Program-made: the position numbers and the translations under genes
Shown here: positions 1 through 5,664 of the stretch, in pieces
Layout of the letters: each line of letters starts with the position of its first letter
How positions within the stretch are numbered: the first letter of the stretch is position 1
Source: Mailhella sp.
GTDB lineage: Bacteria > Desulfobacterota > Desulfovibrionia > Desulfovibrionales > Desulfovibrionaceae
Assembly (NCBI GenBank): GCA_024404335.1
Contig: JAKSQA010000077.1
Span: 1 to 5,827, forward strand
Direction: 5' to 3'
DNA: 5,827 bases
The notes under the pieces: generated by a model
Database searches by the model: none
What the model was told of the DNA's origin: nothing
Seen by the model: the letters and a program-made list of their open reading frames with translations, nothing else

Positions 1-945
1 GGCCGTTTCCTCGACACCGCCTCGAAGGCCATAACGCTCACCGACCGTGCCAAGGCCCCCTGGACGATCATCGACGCGGCCGACGAACGCTACCGCAACC
101 TCACCGTCGTGCGCACCATCCTCCATGCCGTGGACCAGGCCCTTGCGGAGCAGGATGCGAAGAAGGCACGCGTGGCCGCCGAGAAGGAATCCGGCATACG
201 CCCGGCCGAAAACGTCATCTCCACCCTTGATGCCATAGACCTCTCGGTGAAGGCCGACCCTGAATCCGCCGGCAGGGAGATCGCCTCCCTGCAGAAAGAG
301 CTCCGCGACCTCACCTTCCAGGCCTGGAAGAAGGGCATCTCCACCACCCTGCTTTTCGAAGGCTGGGATGCCGCCGGCAAAGGCGGCGCCATACGGCGCG
401 TCCTGTCGGGCATAGACTCCCGCCTGTGCAGCGTGGTGCCCATCAGCGCCCCCACGCAGGAGGAGCTGGCCCACCACTATCTCTGGAGGTTCTGGCGCCA
501 CATGCCCCGTGCGGGCTTCGTCACCATATTCGACCGCACATGGTACGGAAGGGTCCTTGTGGAGCGGCTCGAGAAGATCACTCCCATGGAGGACTGGAGC
601 AGGGCGTATTCGGAGATCAACGTCTTTGAGGAGGACCTCACCTCCACGGGCAATGTCCTGCTCAAGTTCTGGCTGCACATATCCCCCGAGGAGCAGCTCC
701 GCCGGTTTAAGGAACGCGAGAGGATTCCCTACAAGCAGTACAAGATCACTCCCGAGGACTGGCGCAACCGCGACAAGTGGGGCGACTACGTCGCCGCCGC
801 CGACGAGATGTTCCTCCGCACGAACACCGACTACGCCCCCTGGCATATAGTGCCCGCCGAAGACAAGAAGTACGCCCGCATATTCGTGCTGCGCACATAC
901 CGCGACGCCCTGAAGGCGGCGCTCAAGGCCAGACGGAAGAAGTAG
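1..945 (+). CDS. pap: Polyphosphate:AMP phosphotransferase, 3' part (PPK2 family, two-domain type)
   Basis: The frame is open from the first base, so the gene starts outside the window; 314 residues are visible. The enzyme transfers phosphate from polyphosphate to AMP to give ADP in the cytoplasm. Visible residues 1-48 match the end of a first PPK2 domain (APW at 19-21, then a helix with YRN). A complete second PPK2 domain follows, from about residue 75 to 310. It has a Walker A-like loop GWDAAGKGG (121-129, Lys127), an APTQEE segment, a Walker B/lid region FDRTWYGRV (177-185) with Asp178 and Arg179, and the family segments KFWLHIS, EDWRNR and APW near the end. Two tandem PPK2 domains are typical of the roughly 500-residue PAP class, whereas single-domain PPK2 enzymes are about 230-300 residues. 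A GTG at 109 could be mistaken for the start, but the homology continues upstream of it. Isoleucine is coded by ATA in 9 of 20 cases. The gene ends at TAG, 36 nt before a strong hairpin, and converges on argC. Confidence 0.93.
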   Translation, partial: GRFLDTASKAITLTDRAKAPWTIIDAADERYRNLTVVRTILHAVDQALAEQDAKKARVAAEKESGIRPAENVISTLDAIDLSVKADPESAGREIASLQKELRDLTFQAWKKGISTTLLFEGWDAAGKGGAIRRVLSGIDSRLCSVVPISAPTQEELAHHYLWRFWRHMPRAGFVTIFDRTWYGRVLVERLEKITPMEDWSRAYSEINVFEEDLTSTGNVLLKFWLHISPEEQLRRFKERERIPYKQYKITPEDWRNRDKWGDYVAAADEMFLRTNTDYAPWHIVPAEDKKYARIFVLRTYRDALKAALKARRKK

Positions 946-980
946 CTGAAGAAGCCGCGCCGCCCCCCCCTGAAGCAGAC

Positions 981-1012
981 GAAGCCCCCCGCCGATACCG
1001 GCGGGGGGCTTC
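981..1012. terminator. Perfect 14-bp GC-rich hairpin between convergent pap and argC (probable bidirectional terminator)
   Basis: Bases 981-994 are exactly complementary to 999-1012, leaving a 4-nt loop (ATAC, 995-998). The stem has a run of six C facing six G. It lies 36 nt after the pap stop and 42 nt after the argC stop, so it can serve both converging transcripts. Neither side has a proper U run: the plus strand continues TGCGTCAT and the minus strand GTCTGCTTC. Termination is therefore inferred from position and stem strength. A tract of eight C (963-970) lies between the pap stop and the stem, and a smaller 5-bp stem (1030-1034 with 1047-1051) lies beside the argC stop. Confidence 0.75.
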
Positions 1013-1053
1013 TGCGTCATGAATCCTGGCTGCGGGACCGCGGGAGCGCAGGC

Positions 1054-2100
1054 CTATGGGACAAGGGGGGCGAAGTTCAGGCCCGTTTCGACAGGCAGGC
1101 CGAACATGAGGTTCGCATTGGCCCCCGCCTGGCCCGAGGCGCCCCTGCAGAGGTTGTCGATGGCGGAAGTGATGATGAGCCTGCCCGTGCGCCTGTCGAC
1201 CGTGACGGCGATGTCGCAGAACAGCGTTCCGCGGACGTTCCTGGTTTCGGGGAGGCGCCCTGCGGGAAGCACGCGCACCCAGGGGCTGTCCTTCCAGAAG
1301 TCCTCGTACATGGCCTGCACGTCGGCCTGGGCAAGGGGCGAGGTGAGCTTCGTGTAGATGGTCGCCAGGATGCCGCGGCTGATGGGAAGCAGATGGGGAT
1401 TGAAGGAGACCGTCACGGGCGCGCCGGCCGCGACGGAGAGCTCCTGCTCGATCTCCGGCGTATGGCGGTGGCCGCCGCCGATGTTGTACGGCCTGAAGGA
1501 GTCGGCCACCTCGCAGTACAGGGAGGGCACCGCCGCCTTGCGGCCCGCGCCCGTCGTGCCCGACTTGGCGTCGATGACGATGTCGTCGGCTCTGATGATG
1601 CCGTTCTTCAAAGCGGCGTACAGGCCGAGGATGGAGGCCGTGGGGTAGCATCCGGGGTTGGCGATGAGCCGCGCCCCGGCGATTTCACGGGCATACAGCT
1701 CCGGAAGGCCGTAGACGGCCTTAGTCAGGTGCTCCCTGCGGGTATGGGGCTTGTACCAGGCCTCATACACATCCGCGTCGCGCAGGCGGAAGTCGGCCGA
1801 AAGGTCCACGACCTTCACTCCCGCGTCATAGAGCTCTGCGCCGGTCTCCATGGCCACGCCGTGGGGCACGGCAAGGAACACCACGTCACAGAGGCGGGCA
1901 AGCTCGGCGGCATCGGGCTCGATGAGCACGACGTCCCCGCCGGGAAGGCCCTGGAGGAAGGGGTACACCGAATCGAGCCTTTTGCCCGCATCCTGGCGCG
2001 AGGTGGCGGCGACGAGCCGCATGGAGGGATGGGAGGCGAGTATGCGGGAAAGCTCCATCCCGGTATATCCGGTAACGCCGACAAGCCCGGCTCGAAGCAT
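1054..2100 (-). CDS. argC: N-acetyl-gamma-glutamyl-phosphate reductase
   Basis: ArgC makes N-acetylglutamate 5-semialdehyde from N-acetylglutamyl phosphate using NADPH, the third step of arginine and ornithine synthesis in the cytoplasm. The 348-residue product has the usual family length. The N-terminal Rossmann part starts with GVTGYTGMEL (8-17), the NADP-binding glycine-rich loop. AVPHG (77-81) and DLSADFR (99-105) are typical family segments. The catalytic cysteine is Cys151 in NPGCYPT (148-154). SGTTGAGR (180-187) and GGGHRHTPEIEQEL (208-221), which carries the family's catalytic histidine, follow, and the C-terminal GASGQAGANANLM segment (320-332) is also characteristic. The ATG at 2098-2100 is supported by AGGAGA (2106-2111) five nt upstream. 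No other arginine gene is visible nearby, so argC stands outside any arg cluster here. It follows the DUF1844 gene by 70 nt on the same strand, but a terminator-like hairpin fills much of that gap, so its promoter and control are unclear. Confidence 0.97.
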   Translation of the reverse strand: MLRAGLVGVTGYTGMELSRILASHPSMRLVAATSRQDAGKRLDSVYPFLQGLPGGDVVLIEPDAAELARLCDVVFLAVPHGVAMETGAELYDAGVKVVDLSADFRLRDADVYEAWYKPHTRREHLTKAVYGLPELYAREIAGARLIANPGCYPTASILGLYAALKNGIIRADDIVIDAKSGTTGAGRKAAVPSLYCEVADSFRPYNIGGGHRHTPEIEQELSVAAGAPVTVSFNPHLLPISRGILATIYTKLTSPLAQADVQAMYEDFWKDSPWVRVLPAGRLPETRNVRGTLFCDIAVTVDRRTGRLIITSAIDNLCRGASGQAGANANLMFGLPVETGLNFAPLVP

Positions 2101-2105
2101 GGGTA

Positions 2106-2145
2106 TCTCCTGATAAGAAACGGGGGAGGAACTTCTCCGCCCCCG
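2106..2145 (-). terminator. Terminator-like hairpin with U-rich tail abutting the argC ribosome binding site
   Basis: On the minus strand a stem forms from 2140-2145 (CGGGGG) with 2121-2126 (CCCCCG), then one C-T mismatch, then three further pairs (2136-2138 with 2128-2130) around a 5-nt loop. The tail read next is TTTCTTATC (2120 down to 2112). The argC Shine-Dalgarno AGGAGA (2106-2111) comes immediately after it. This has the form of an intrinsic terminator for the upstream FG-GAP/DUF1844 transcript. Because it lies inside what would be the argC leader, it could also act as partial readthrough control or attenuation. The U tract is interrupted, so its efficiency is uncertain. Confidence 0.6.
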
Positions 2146-2170
2146 GATGACTGTTCCGCAGCCGTTCCGG

Positions 2171-2434
2171 CTATGACCGTACGACGAACTTCATGCGCAG
2201 CTCATAGAGCACATCCCTGAAGAGCCTGCTCTCCTCCGGCGTCAGCCCGTTCCTGATCTTCTCATCCAGCATGGTGAGTACATCTATGGAATTCCGCGCC
2301 AGCTCCTCGTTGCGGCAGATCTTCCCCGTCTCGGGGTCGGGCACCTCGCCGAGATGCACGAATGCCGACGACGCAAGCGAGAGGATGAACGTGGAGAACG
2401 AGACTTCCGGCGGGATACCGCATCCTTCAGGCAT
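2171..2434 (-). CDS. DUF1844 family protein (function unknown)
   Basis: This 87-residue protein is recognised by its pattern as DUF1844, a small family of unknown function. Residues 13-32 hold FSTFILSLASSAFVHLGEVP, the hydrophobic signature helix of the family. They are followed by DPETGK and a second conserved block with NEELARNSIDVLTMLDEK (about 42-59), GLTPEE and LYELRMKFV. No signal peptide or convincing membrane span is present: the first helix is short, only moderately hydrophobic and contains Ser and His. The ATG at 2432-2434 has a very strong Shine-Dalgarno (GGGAGGTGA, 2438-2446) three nt before it. The gene starts 14 nt after the FG-GAP stop codon, so the two are very likely co-transcribed, and a hairpin follows its own stop. 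The family assignment is fairly certain; no role can be stated. Confidence 0.88.
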   Translation of the reverse strand: MPEGCGIPPEVSFSTFILSLASSAFVHLGEVPDPETGKICRNEELARNSIDVLTMLDEKIRNGLTPEESRLFRDVLYELRMKFVVRS

Positions 2435-2448
2435 GGCTCACCTCCCTG

Positions 2449-4122
2449 CTATTCGGACCAGTTGGGCTTTGCGCCGACCCTGCGCTGGTCGAGCGGGTAC
2501 ATATACAGGGCGCAGCGGGTCTTAAGGCCGCTCGTCATGCCGCCGTAGGAATTCACGGCGACGATCAGCTCAGGCATTCCGTCGCTGTTGAGGTCGCCGA
2601 CATGCACGTCGCAGACGGTGCCCTTGATGCGCCGGGTCTTCCAGAGCAGTTCCATGCCCATGCCGTCCCACAGGAGGGCGTGGATCTCGCCCTGGGGATA
2701 GGTGCGGTAGTTGGAGAATATCTTGCCCGCGGTGGTGACGGGCTTGTTGACCAGGAGCTCCCAGCGGCCGTCGCGGTCGAGGTCGACCACGGGCATGTGC
2801 ATGGGAACATAGTGCAGGACCTCGGAATCGGTGGAGGTGTCCACCCCCAGGCCCACGAGGCCGCGGTCGCCTATGACATAGACGGAGCTGCCGCTGTAGC
2901 TGTCCTGCGTTCCGGCGAGGCGCTTGCCTCTGGAATCGAAGGTGAGCAGGGTCTCGTTATCGGCGATAAGTGCGAGGTGGTCGCCTCCCTTCTTTCCTCT
3001 GTCTCCGGGCAGCCACACGAAGTTGAAGACCGTGGCCTCCTTGGGAAGGTTCGAGAGGCGGCCGCCCTTCGAGAGCCGGCCGTTCTGAAGAAGGCATTCA
3101 TACACGGGGCCGGAGACGCATTTGCTGCGGTCGGAATCCTGCCCGATGATCATGGGGCCGTAGGTCGGGGGGACGGATACGACATTGAGGTAGCGGCCGA
3201 CGTTCTTGACGGCGACGGAAATCCTGCCCCCGGCGTATTCGAGTATCTGGGAAGAAGCGCTGCGCTCATCCTCGTTGAAACCGGTGAGCACGATGTACCT
3301 GTGGCCGCCCTGCCTGTATCCGCGGACGAGGACGGGCCTCATGGAAGCGGGCACGCGGTATTCCGCGAGCTGGTCAAGCCTGTTTCCGTTCCTCAGGCTG
3401 TAGACGCGCACGAAGTTCTTCTCAAGGAGTATGGCCTCGCTGCGGCCGTCGCCGGTGAGGTCGAACACGTCGGCGCCTAGGCACTCGAACTCAAGCATCT
3501 GGGTGCGTATCTGCGAAAGGCTGTCCTCGGTGCCCTGGTAGCGGAGGGAGGGGTTGAGATAGGCCTCGCCTGCGCCGCGGTTCTTCGTCTCATTCATCAC
3601 GAAGGCGCCGTTCATCGCGCCTGCGGAGGCGGGGCGGCCGGAAGGCGCGTAGGAGCTGCGGCCGGCGTCACTGCGGCCGAACACCTCGGAATTGACGCCG
3701 TCGGCGACGCTCTGGACGCCGGAGATGAGGCCGTTCACCGGGCTCACGGCCGACTTCTTCCACACCTTGCCGGAAGGCTGGAGGGCGGAGGCGTCGATGC
3801 TCGCCTGGTCTCCCATGATCGTGCCTCCGCCCCAGACGACGTAGTCGGCATGGTATTTCTTCGCAAGGGCCGCAGCAGCCTCACGGCTTGCAGGCGCCTT
3901 TTCCTTAAGCGCGGCATCCTGGCCGGGAACGGGCTCGAAGGAGCCCTGGGCGTACAGCCGCGACGTAAGCATCGAGGGCAGAGCCTGCCCCAGGTATGAA
4001 TAGCCCTGCGCTCCGGAGATATGGAAAGGCGCCACCAGATACGTCGCCGCCTGGGCAGCAGCCTGCATCATCAGCAGCATAAAGGCGAATGCCCATACAA
4101 CGGGCAGAAAACGTCTGGACAT
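2449..4122 (-). CDS. Exported FG-GAP/VCBS repeat protein with TolB-like N-terminal region
   Basis: This 557-residue protein begins with a clear Sec signal peptide: Arg3-Arg4, a hydrophobic core (about 5-20) and a probable cut after AQA at 23-25. No lipobox cysteine follows, so it should be periplasmic or outside the cell. Residues 27-125 (TYLVAPFHI, YSYLGQALPSMLTSRL, then ADYVVWGGG) resemble the N-terminal TolB/FlgO/CsgG-like alpha/beta fold; this is judged by pattern only. A Ser/Gly/Ala-rich linker spans about 126-200. The rest looks like a beta-propeller of FG-GAP blades. Three have calcium-type loops: DLTGDG (221-226), DLDRDG (447-452) and DLNSDG (510-515), each followed by hydrophobic strands. 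Blades between 250 and 440 have diverged. Five cysteines occur in the mature part (214, 335, 343, 504, 537). The ATG start is chosen for its Shine-Dalgarno and signal peptide. The gene heads a two-gene unit with DUF1844. Its ligand or partner cannot be read from the sequence. Confidence 0.85.
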   Translation of the reverse strand: MSRRFLPVVWAFAFMLLMMQAAAQAATYLVAPFHISGAQGYSYLGQALPSMLTSRLYAQGSFEPVPGQDAALKEKAPASREAAAALAKKYHADYVVWGGGTIMGDQASIDASALQPSGKVWKKSAVSPVNGLISGVQSVADGVNSEVFGRSDAGRSSYAPSGRPASAGAMNGAFVMNETKNRGAGEAYLNPSLRYQGTEDSLSQIRTQMLEFECLGADVFDLTGDGRSEAILLEKNFVRVYSLRNGNRLDQLAEYRVPASMRPVLVRGYRQGGHRYIVLTGFNEDERSASSQILEYAGGRISVAVKNVGRYLNVVSVPPTYGPMIIGQDSDRSKCVSGPVYECLLQNGRLSKGGRLSNLPKEATVFNFVWLPGDRGKKGGDHLALIADNETLLTFDSRGKRLAGTQDSYSGSSVYVIGDRGLVGLGVDTSTDSEVLHYVPMHMPVVDLDRDGRWELLVNKPVTTAGKIFSNYRTYPQGEIHALLWDGMGMELLWKTRRIKGTVCDVHVGDLNSDGMPELIVAVNSYGGMTSGLKTRCALYMYPLDQRRVGAKPNWSE

Positions 4123-4230
4123 GAAATGCTCCTTGGGGATATTTCTCGGTACATTACACGTTCCGTCCCCAAACGGCAATACGGACGTCCCCGTCTTTTT
4201 CCGTCAGAACCGTCAGACTGCGAGGATTCC
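4123..4230. promoter_or_regulatory. Divergent intergenic region with promoter-like and repeated CCGTC elements
   Basis: This 108-nt gap must hold the start signals for the FG-GAP gene (minus) and the methyltransferase gene (plus). For the minus strand, TTGCCG (4174-4179) and TGTAAT (4153-4158) could be -35 and -10 boxes, but the 15-nt spacer is short. No good sigma-70 pair is seen for the plus strand. CCGTC occurs on the plus strand at 4163, 4191, 4201 and 4210. The last two are part of a direct repeat CCGTCAG/CCGTCAG (4201-4207, 4210-4216). An 8-nt palindrome GGACGTCC lies at 4183-4190. A regulator could bind these sites, but none is identified. Confidence 0.35.
4129..4134 (-). promoter_or_regulatory. 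Shine-Dalgarno that fixes the FG-GAP gene start
   Basis: AAGGAG on the minus strand lies six nt before the ATG at 4120-4122. It supports this start over the longer frame that could begin at a TTG at 4179. The 19 extra residues of the longer frame would sit in front of a well-formed signal peptide, and that TTG has no ribosome binding site. Confidence 0.85.
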
Positions 4231-5487
4231 ATGACGACTCCCAGACGCTCCTTCCGCTTCACATGCGCCCCGTCCGAAATCCCCGTCGTCGAAGAGATGC
4301 TCAGGCTCCAGGGGTACGGGTTCGAAGAGGACCCCTTCTTCCTGCCCGCCCGCAGGGCCTTCTCGGAGCCGCGCCCGCTCGGCAGCAGCCTGGCCGCGTT
4401 CTTCGGCCTCATCTACATACAGGACAGGGCCTCCATGCTGCCCCCGCTGGCGCTGGATCCCCCCCGGGGAGCCTCCGTGCTCGACATGTGCTCCAGCCCG
4501 GGCAGCAAGACGAGCCAGCTGGCCTGGCTCACCGGCCCCTCGGGATTCGTCCTCGGCAACGAGCCCTCACCCGTGCGGCTCGCCAACCTGAGGCGCAACC
4601 TGCACACCATGGGCCTCATGCAGACGGCCACATGCTGCCAGAGCGGCGAGAAGCTGCCTCTCCCCGATGCCGGGTGGGACCTCATACAGCTCGACCCGCC
4701 CTGCTCCGGATGGGGAACGGTGGAAAAGAACCCCAGGGTCCTCGATATCTGGAAGGACGGGAAGGTCGCACCGCTCATACGCCTGCAGCGCGACCTGCTC
4801 AGAGAGGCGTGCCGCCTCCTCAGGCCCGGCGGTGTCGTCGTCTACTCCACCTGCACGACCGATGTGGAGGAGAACGAGCGCCAGGTGCTCTTCGCCCGCG
4901 ACGAGCTGGGCCTCGTGCCCGAGCCGCTCGGCGACGTGCCCGGATTCGACCTCCAGGCCCCGCAGGGATGCGAGGGTGTCTGGTGCCTCAACCCCAAGGC
5001 CGGCGACACGCAGGGCTTCTTCGTCGCCCGGCTCCGCAAGCCGGGAACGCCCTCCGGTCCGGCCCCCTACACCGAAGATCCCGTGCAGGCTCCCGTCGTC
5101 TCCGAAGGCAGGCTCAGGGAGCTCGGCCTCGATCCCGCACAGGTCCCCACCGAGATCGGCATCTTCGGCGAAAGCCTGCACGCCCTCCCCATCCAGGCCC
5201 TCGCCGCGCTGCCTTCGGCGCTCCACTGGCAGGGGCTCTACATGGGCAAGGCCGGCAGGAACGGCGAGCTGCGCATCTCCCCGAGGTGCCGCATCGGCGG
5301 CGGCCCCGTGCTCGACCTCGAAGGGGCCGAGGGGCTCCGCAGCATAGCCGGGCTCCTGCAGGGCCAGAGCCTCTCCGCACCGGGCGGACTCGAAGCCGGA
5401 TGCCGCTCCGTGCTGATGCGCTGGAACGGCACCGCCCTCGGCAGGCTCACCGTCAAGGGGAAGAGGCTCGTCTGGTCTGAAAGATAG
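4231..5487 (+). CDS. RsmB/RsmF-type SAM-dependent RNA cytosine-5 methyltransferase
   Basis: The product (418 residues) belongs to the NOL1/NOP2/Sun family, which uses S-adenosylmethionine to put a methyl group on C5 of a cytosine, usually in 16S rRNA. A leading region (1-60) runs into the RsmF-like segment YIQDRASMLPPLAL (62-75). Motif I is LDMCSSPGSKTSQL (84-97), and Glu111 in NEPSPVRLANL marks the ribose-binding loop. Motif IV is DPPCSGWGT (155-163), with Cys158, the residue that releases product. Motif VI is YSTCT (205-209), with Cys208, the nucleophile; both catalytic cysteines are present. Residues about 285-418 form a C-terminal RNA-binding extension of RsmF type, ending in a PUA-like stretch. 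There is no N-terminal NusB-like domain, so it resembles RsmF (16S C1407) more than RsmB (C967). The exact target base is not proven. The ATG follows CGAGGA (4221-4226) by four nt; the frame is open further upstream, but there it runs into the divergent FG-GAP gene. A U-tailed hairpin follows the gene. Confidence 0.92.
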   Translation: MTTPRRSFRFTCAPSEIPVVEEMLRLQGYGFEEDPFFLPARRAFSEPRPLGSSLAAFFGLIYIQDRASMLPPLALDPPRGASVLDMCSSPGSKTSQLAWLTGPSGFVLGNEPSPVRLANLRRNLHTMGLMQTATCCQSGEKLPLPDAGWDLIQLDPPCSGWGTVEKNPRVLDIWKDGKVAPLIRLQRDLLREACRLLRPGGVVVYSTCTTDVEENERQVLFARDELGLVPEPLGDVPGFDLQAPQGCEGVWCLNPKAGDTQGFFVARLRKPGTPSGPAPYTEDPVQAPVVSEGRLRELGLDPAQVPTEIGIFGESLHALPIQALAALPSALHWQGLYMGKAGRNGELRISPRCRIGGGPVLDLEGAEGLRSIAGLLQGQSLSAPGGLEAGCRSVLMRWNGTALGRLTVKGKRLVWSER

Positions 5488-5500
5488 GCAGGCGGCATGC

Positions 5501-5568
5501 GTTTCCGACAGGCAAGGCGGAGCATCGCAGTGGATGCCCGCCGACGCAGCCTGCGGATGACGGAAAAC
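5501..5568. repeat. Multi-tier imperfect inverted repeat between the methyltransferase gene and priA
   Basis: Nested complementary arms share one axis. The inner stem pairs 5516-5520 (GGCGG) with 5538-5542 and 5522-5526 (GCATC) with 5533-5537, with one bulged A (5521) and a 6-nt loop. Outside it, CAGGC (5509-5513) pairs with GCCTG (5549-5553). Outside that, TTTCCG (5502-5507) pairs with CGGAAA (5561-5566), and the pairing reaches 5501 and 5568 if one A is bulged. The whole lies in the noncoding gap between converging genes. It could be a terminator for priA readthrough, a dispersed palindromic repeat or a small structured RNA. No U run marks it as a standard terminator. Confidence 0.5.
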
Positions 5569-5586
5569 AGTTCCATCCATTAATCC

Positions 5587-5607
5587 GGCAGGCTATCCCG
5601 CCTTTTT
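5587..5607 (+). terminator. Rho-independent terminator of the methyltransferase gene
   Basis: GGCAGG (5587-5592) pairs with CCCGCC (5597-5602) except for one A-C mismatch, around a CTAT loop, and five T follow (5603-5607). It lies 100 nt after the methyltransferase stop and is correctly oriented for that gene. Part of the same sequence can form a competing hairpin: CCGCCT (5598-5603) with AGGCGG (5614-5619), which extends inward through a T-G pair and two A-T pairs. That one would be read from the minus strand as well. Confidence 0.6.
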
Positions 5608-5618
5608 CTGAAGAGGCG

Positions 5619-5650
5619 GATCCGGTCCGGGCATCGGTCTGAGCCGGATC
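5619..5650. repeat. 7-bp inverted repeat GATCCGG/CCGGATC downstream of priA
   Basis: GATCCGG (5619-5625) and CCGGATC (5644-5650) are exact reverse complements separated by 18 nt. The right arm ends 14 nt from the priA stop, so it may be part of the priA 3' region. No U run follows on the minus strand, so its role as a terminator is only possible. Confidence 0.35.
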
Positions 5651-5664
5651 AGCTCCCCGGCACG

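Noticed and set aside
109..945. A complete 278-residue PPK2 gene starting at GTG 109
   Set aside because: The frame continues upstream to the window edge with PPK2-like residues (APW and the following helix), so this is the second half of a longer two-domain protein.
1393..2220. Open frame of 275 codons on the plus strand, antisense to argC
   Set aside because: It is a shadow of argC: argC is unambiguous by motifs and length, while this frame has no recognisable motif and runs through the argC start, its Shine-Dalgarno and the upstream hairpin.
2602..3480. Open frame of 292 codons on the plus strand, antisense to the FG-GAP gene
   Set aside because: It lies wholly inside the FG-GAP gene, and its composition (rich in Gly, Ala, Val, His, Asp) is typical of an antisense shadow in GC-rich DNA.
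4123..4179. FG-GAP gene start at TTG 4179, adding 19 residues
   Set aside because: There is no ribosome binding site there, and the extra residues would mask a clear signal peptide; ATG 4122 has AAGGAG six nt upstream.
4021..4230. Methyltransferase start upstream of 4231
   Set aside because: The open frame there is antisense to the FG-GAP gene start and covers its ribosome binding site; ATG 4231 has a nearby Shine-Dalgarno and gives a normal family N-terminus.
4567..5580. Open frame of 337 codons on the minus strand, antisense to the methyltransferase gene
   Set aside because: The plus-strand frame carries all methyltransferase motifs; the antisense frame shows no family pattern.
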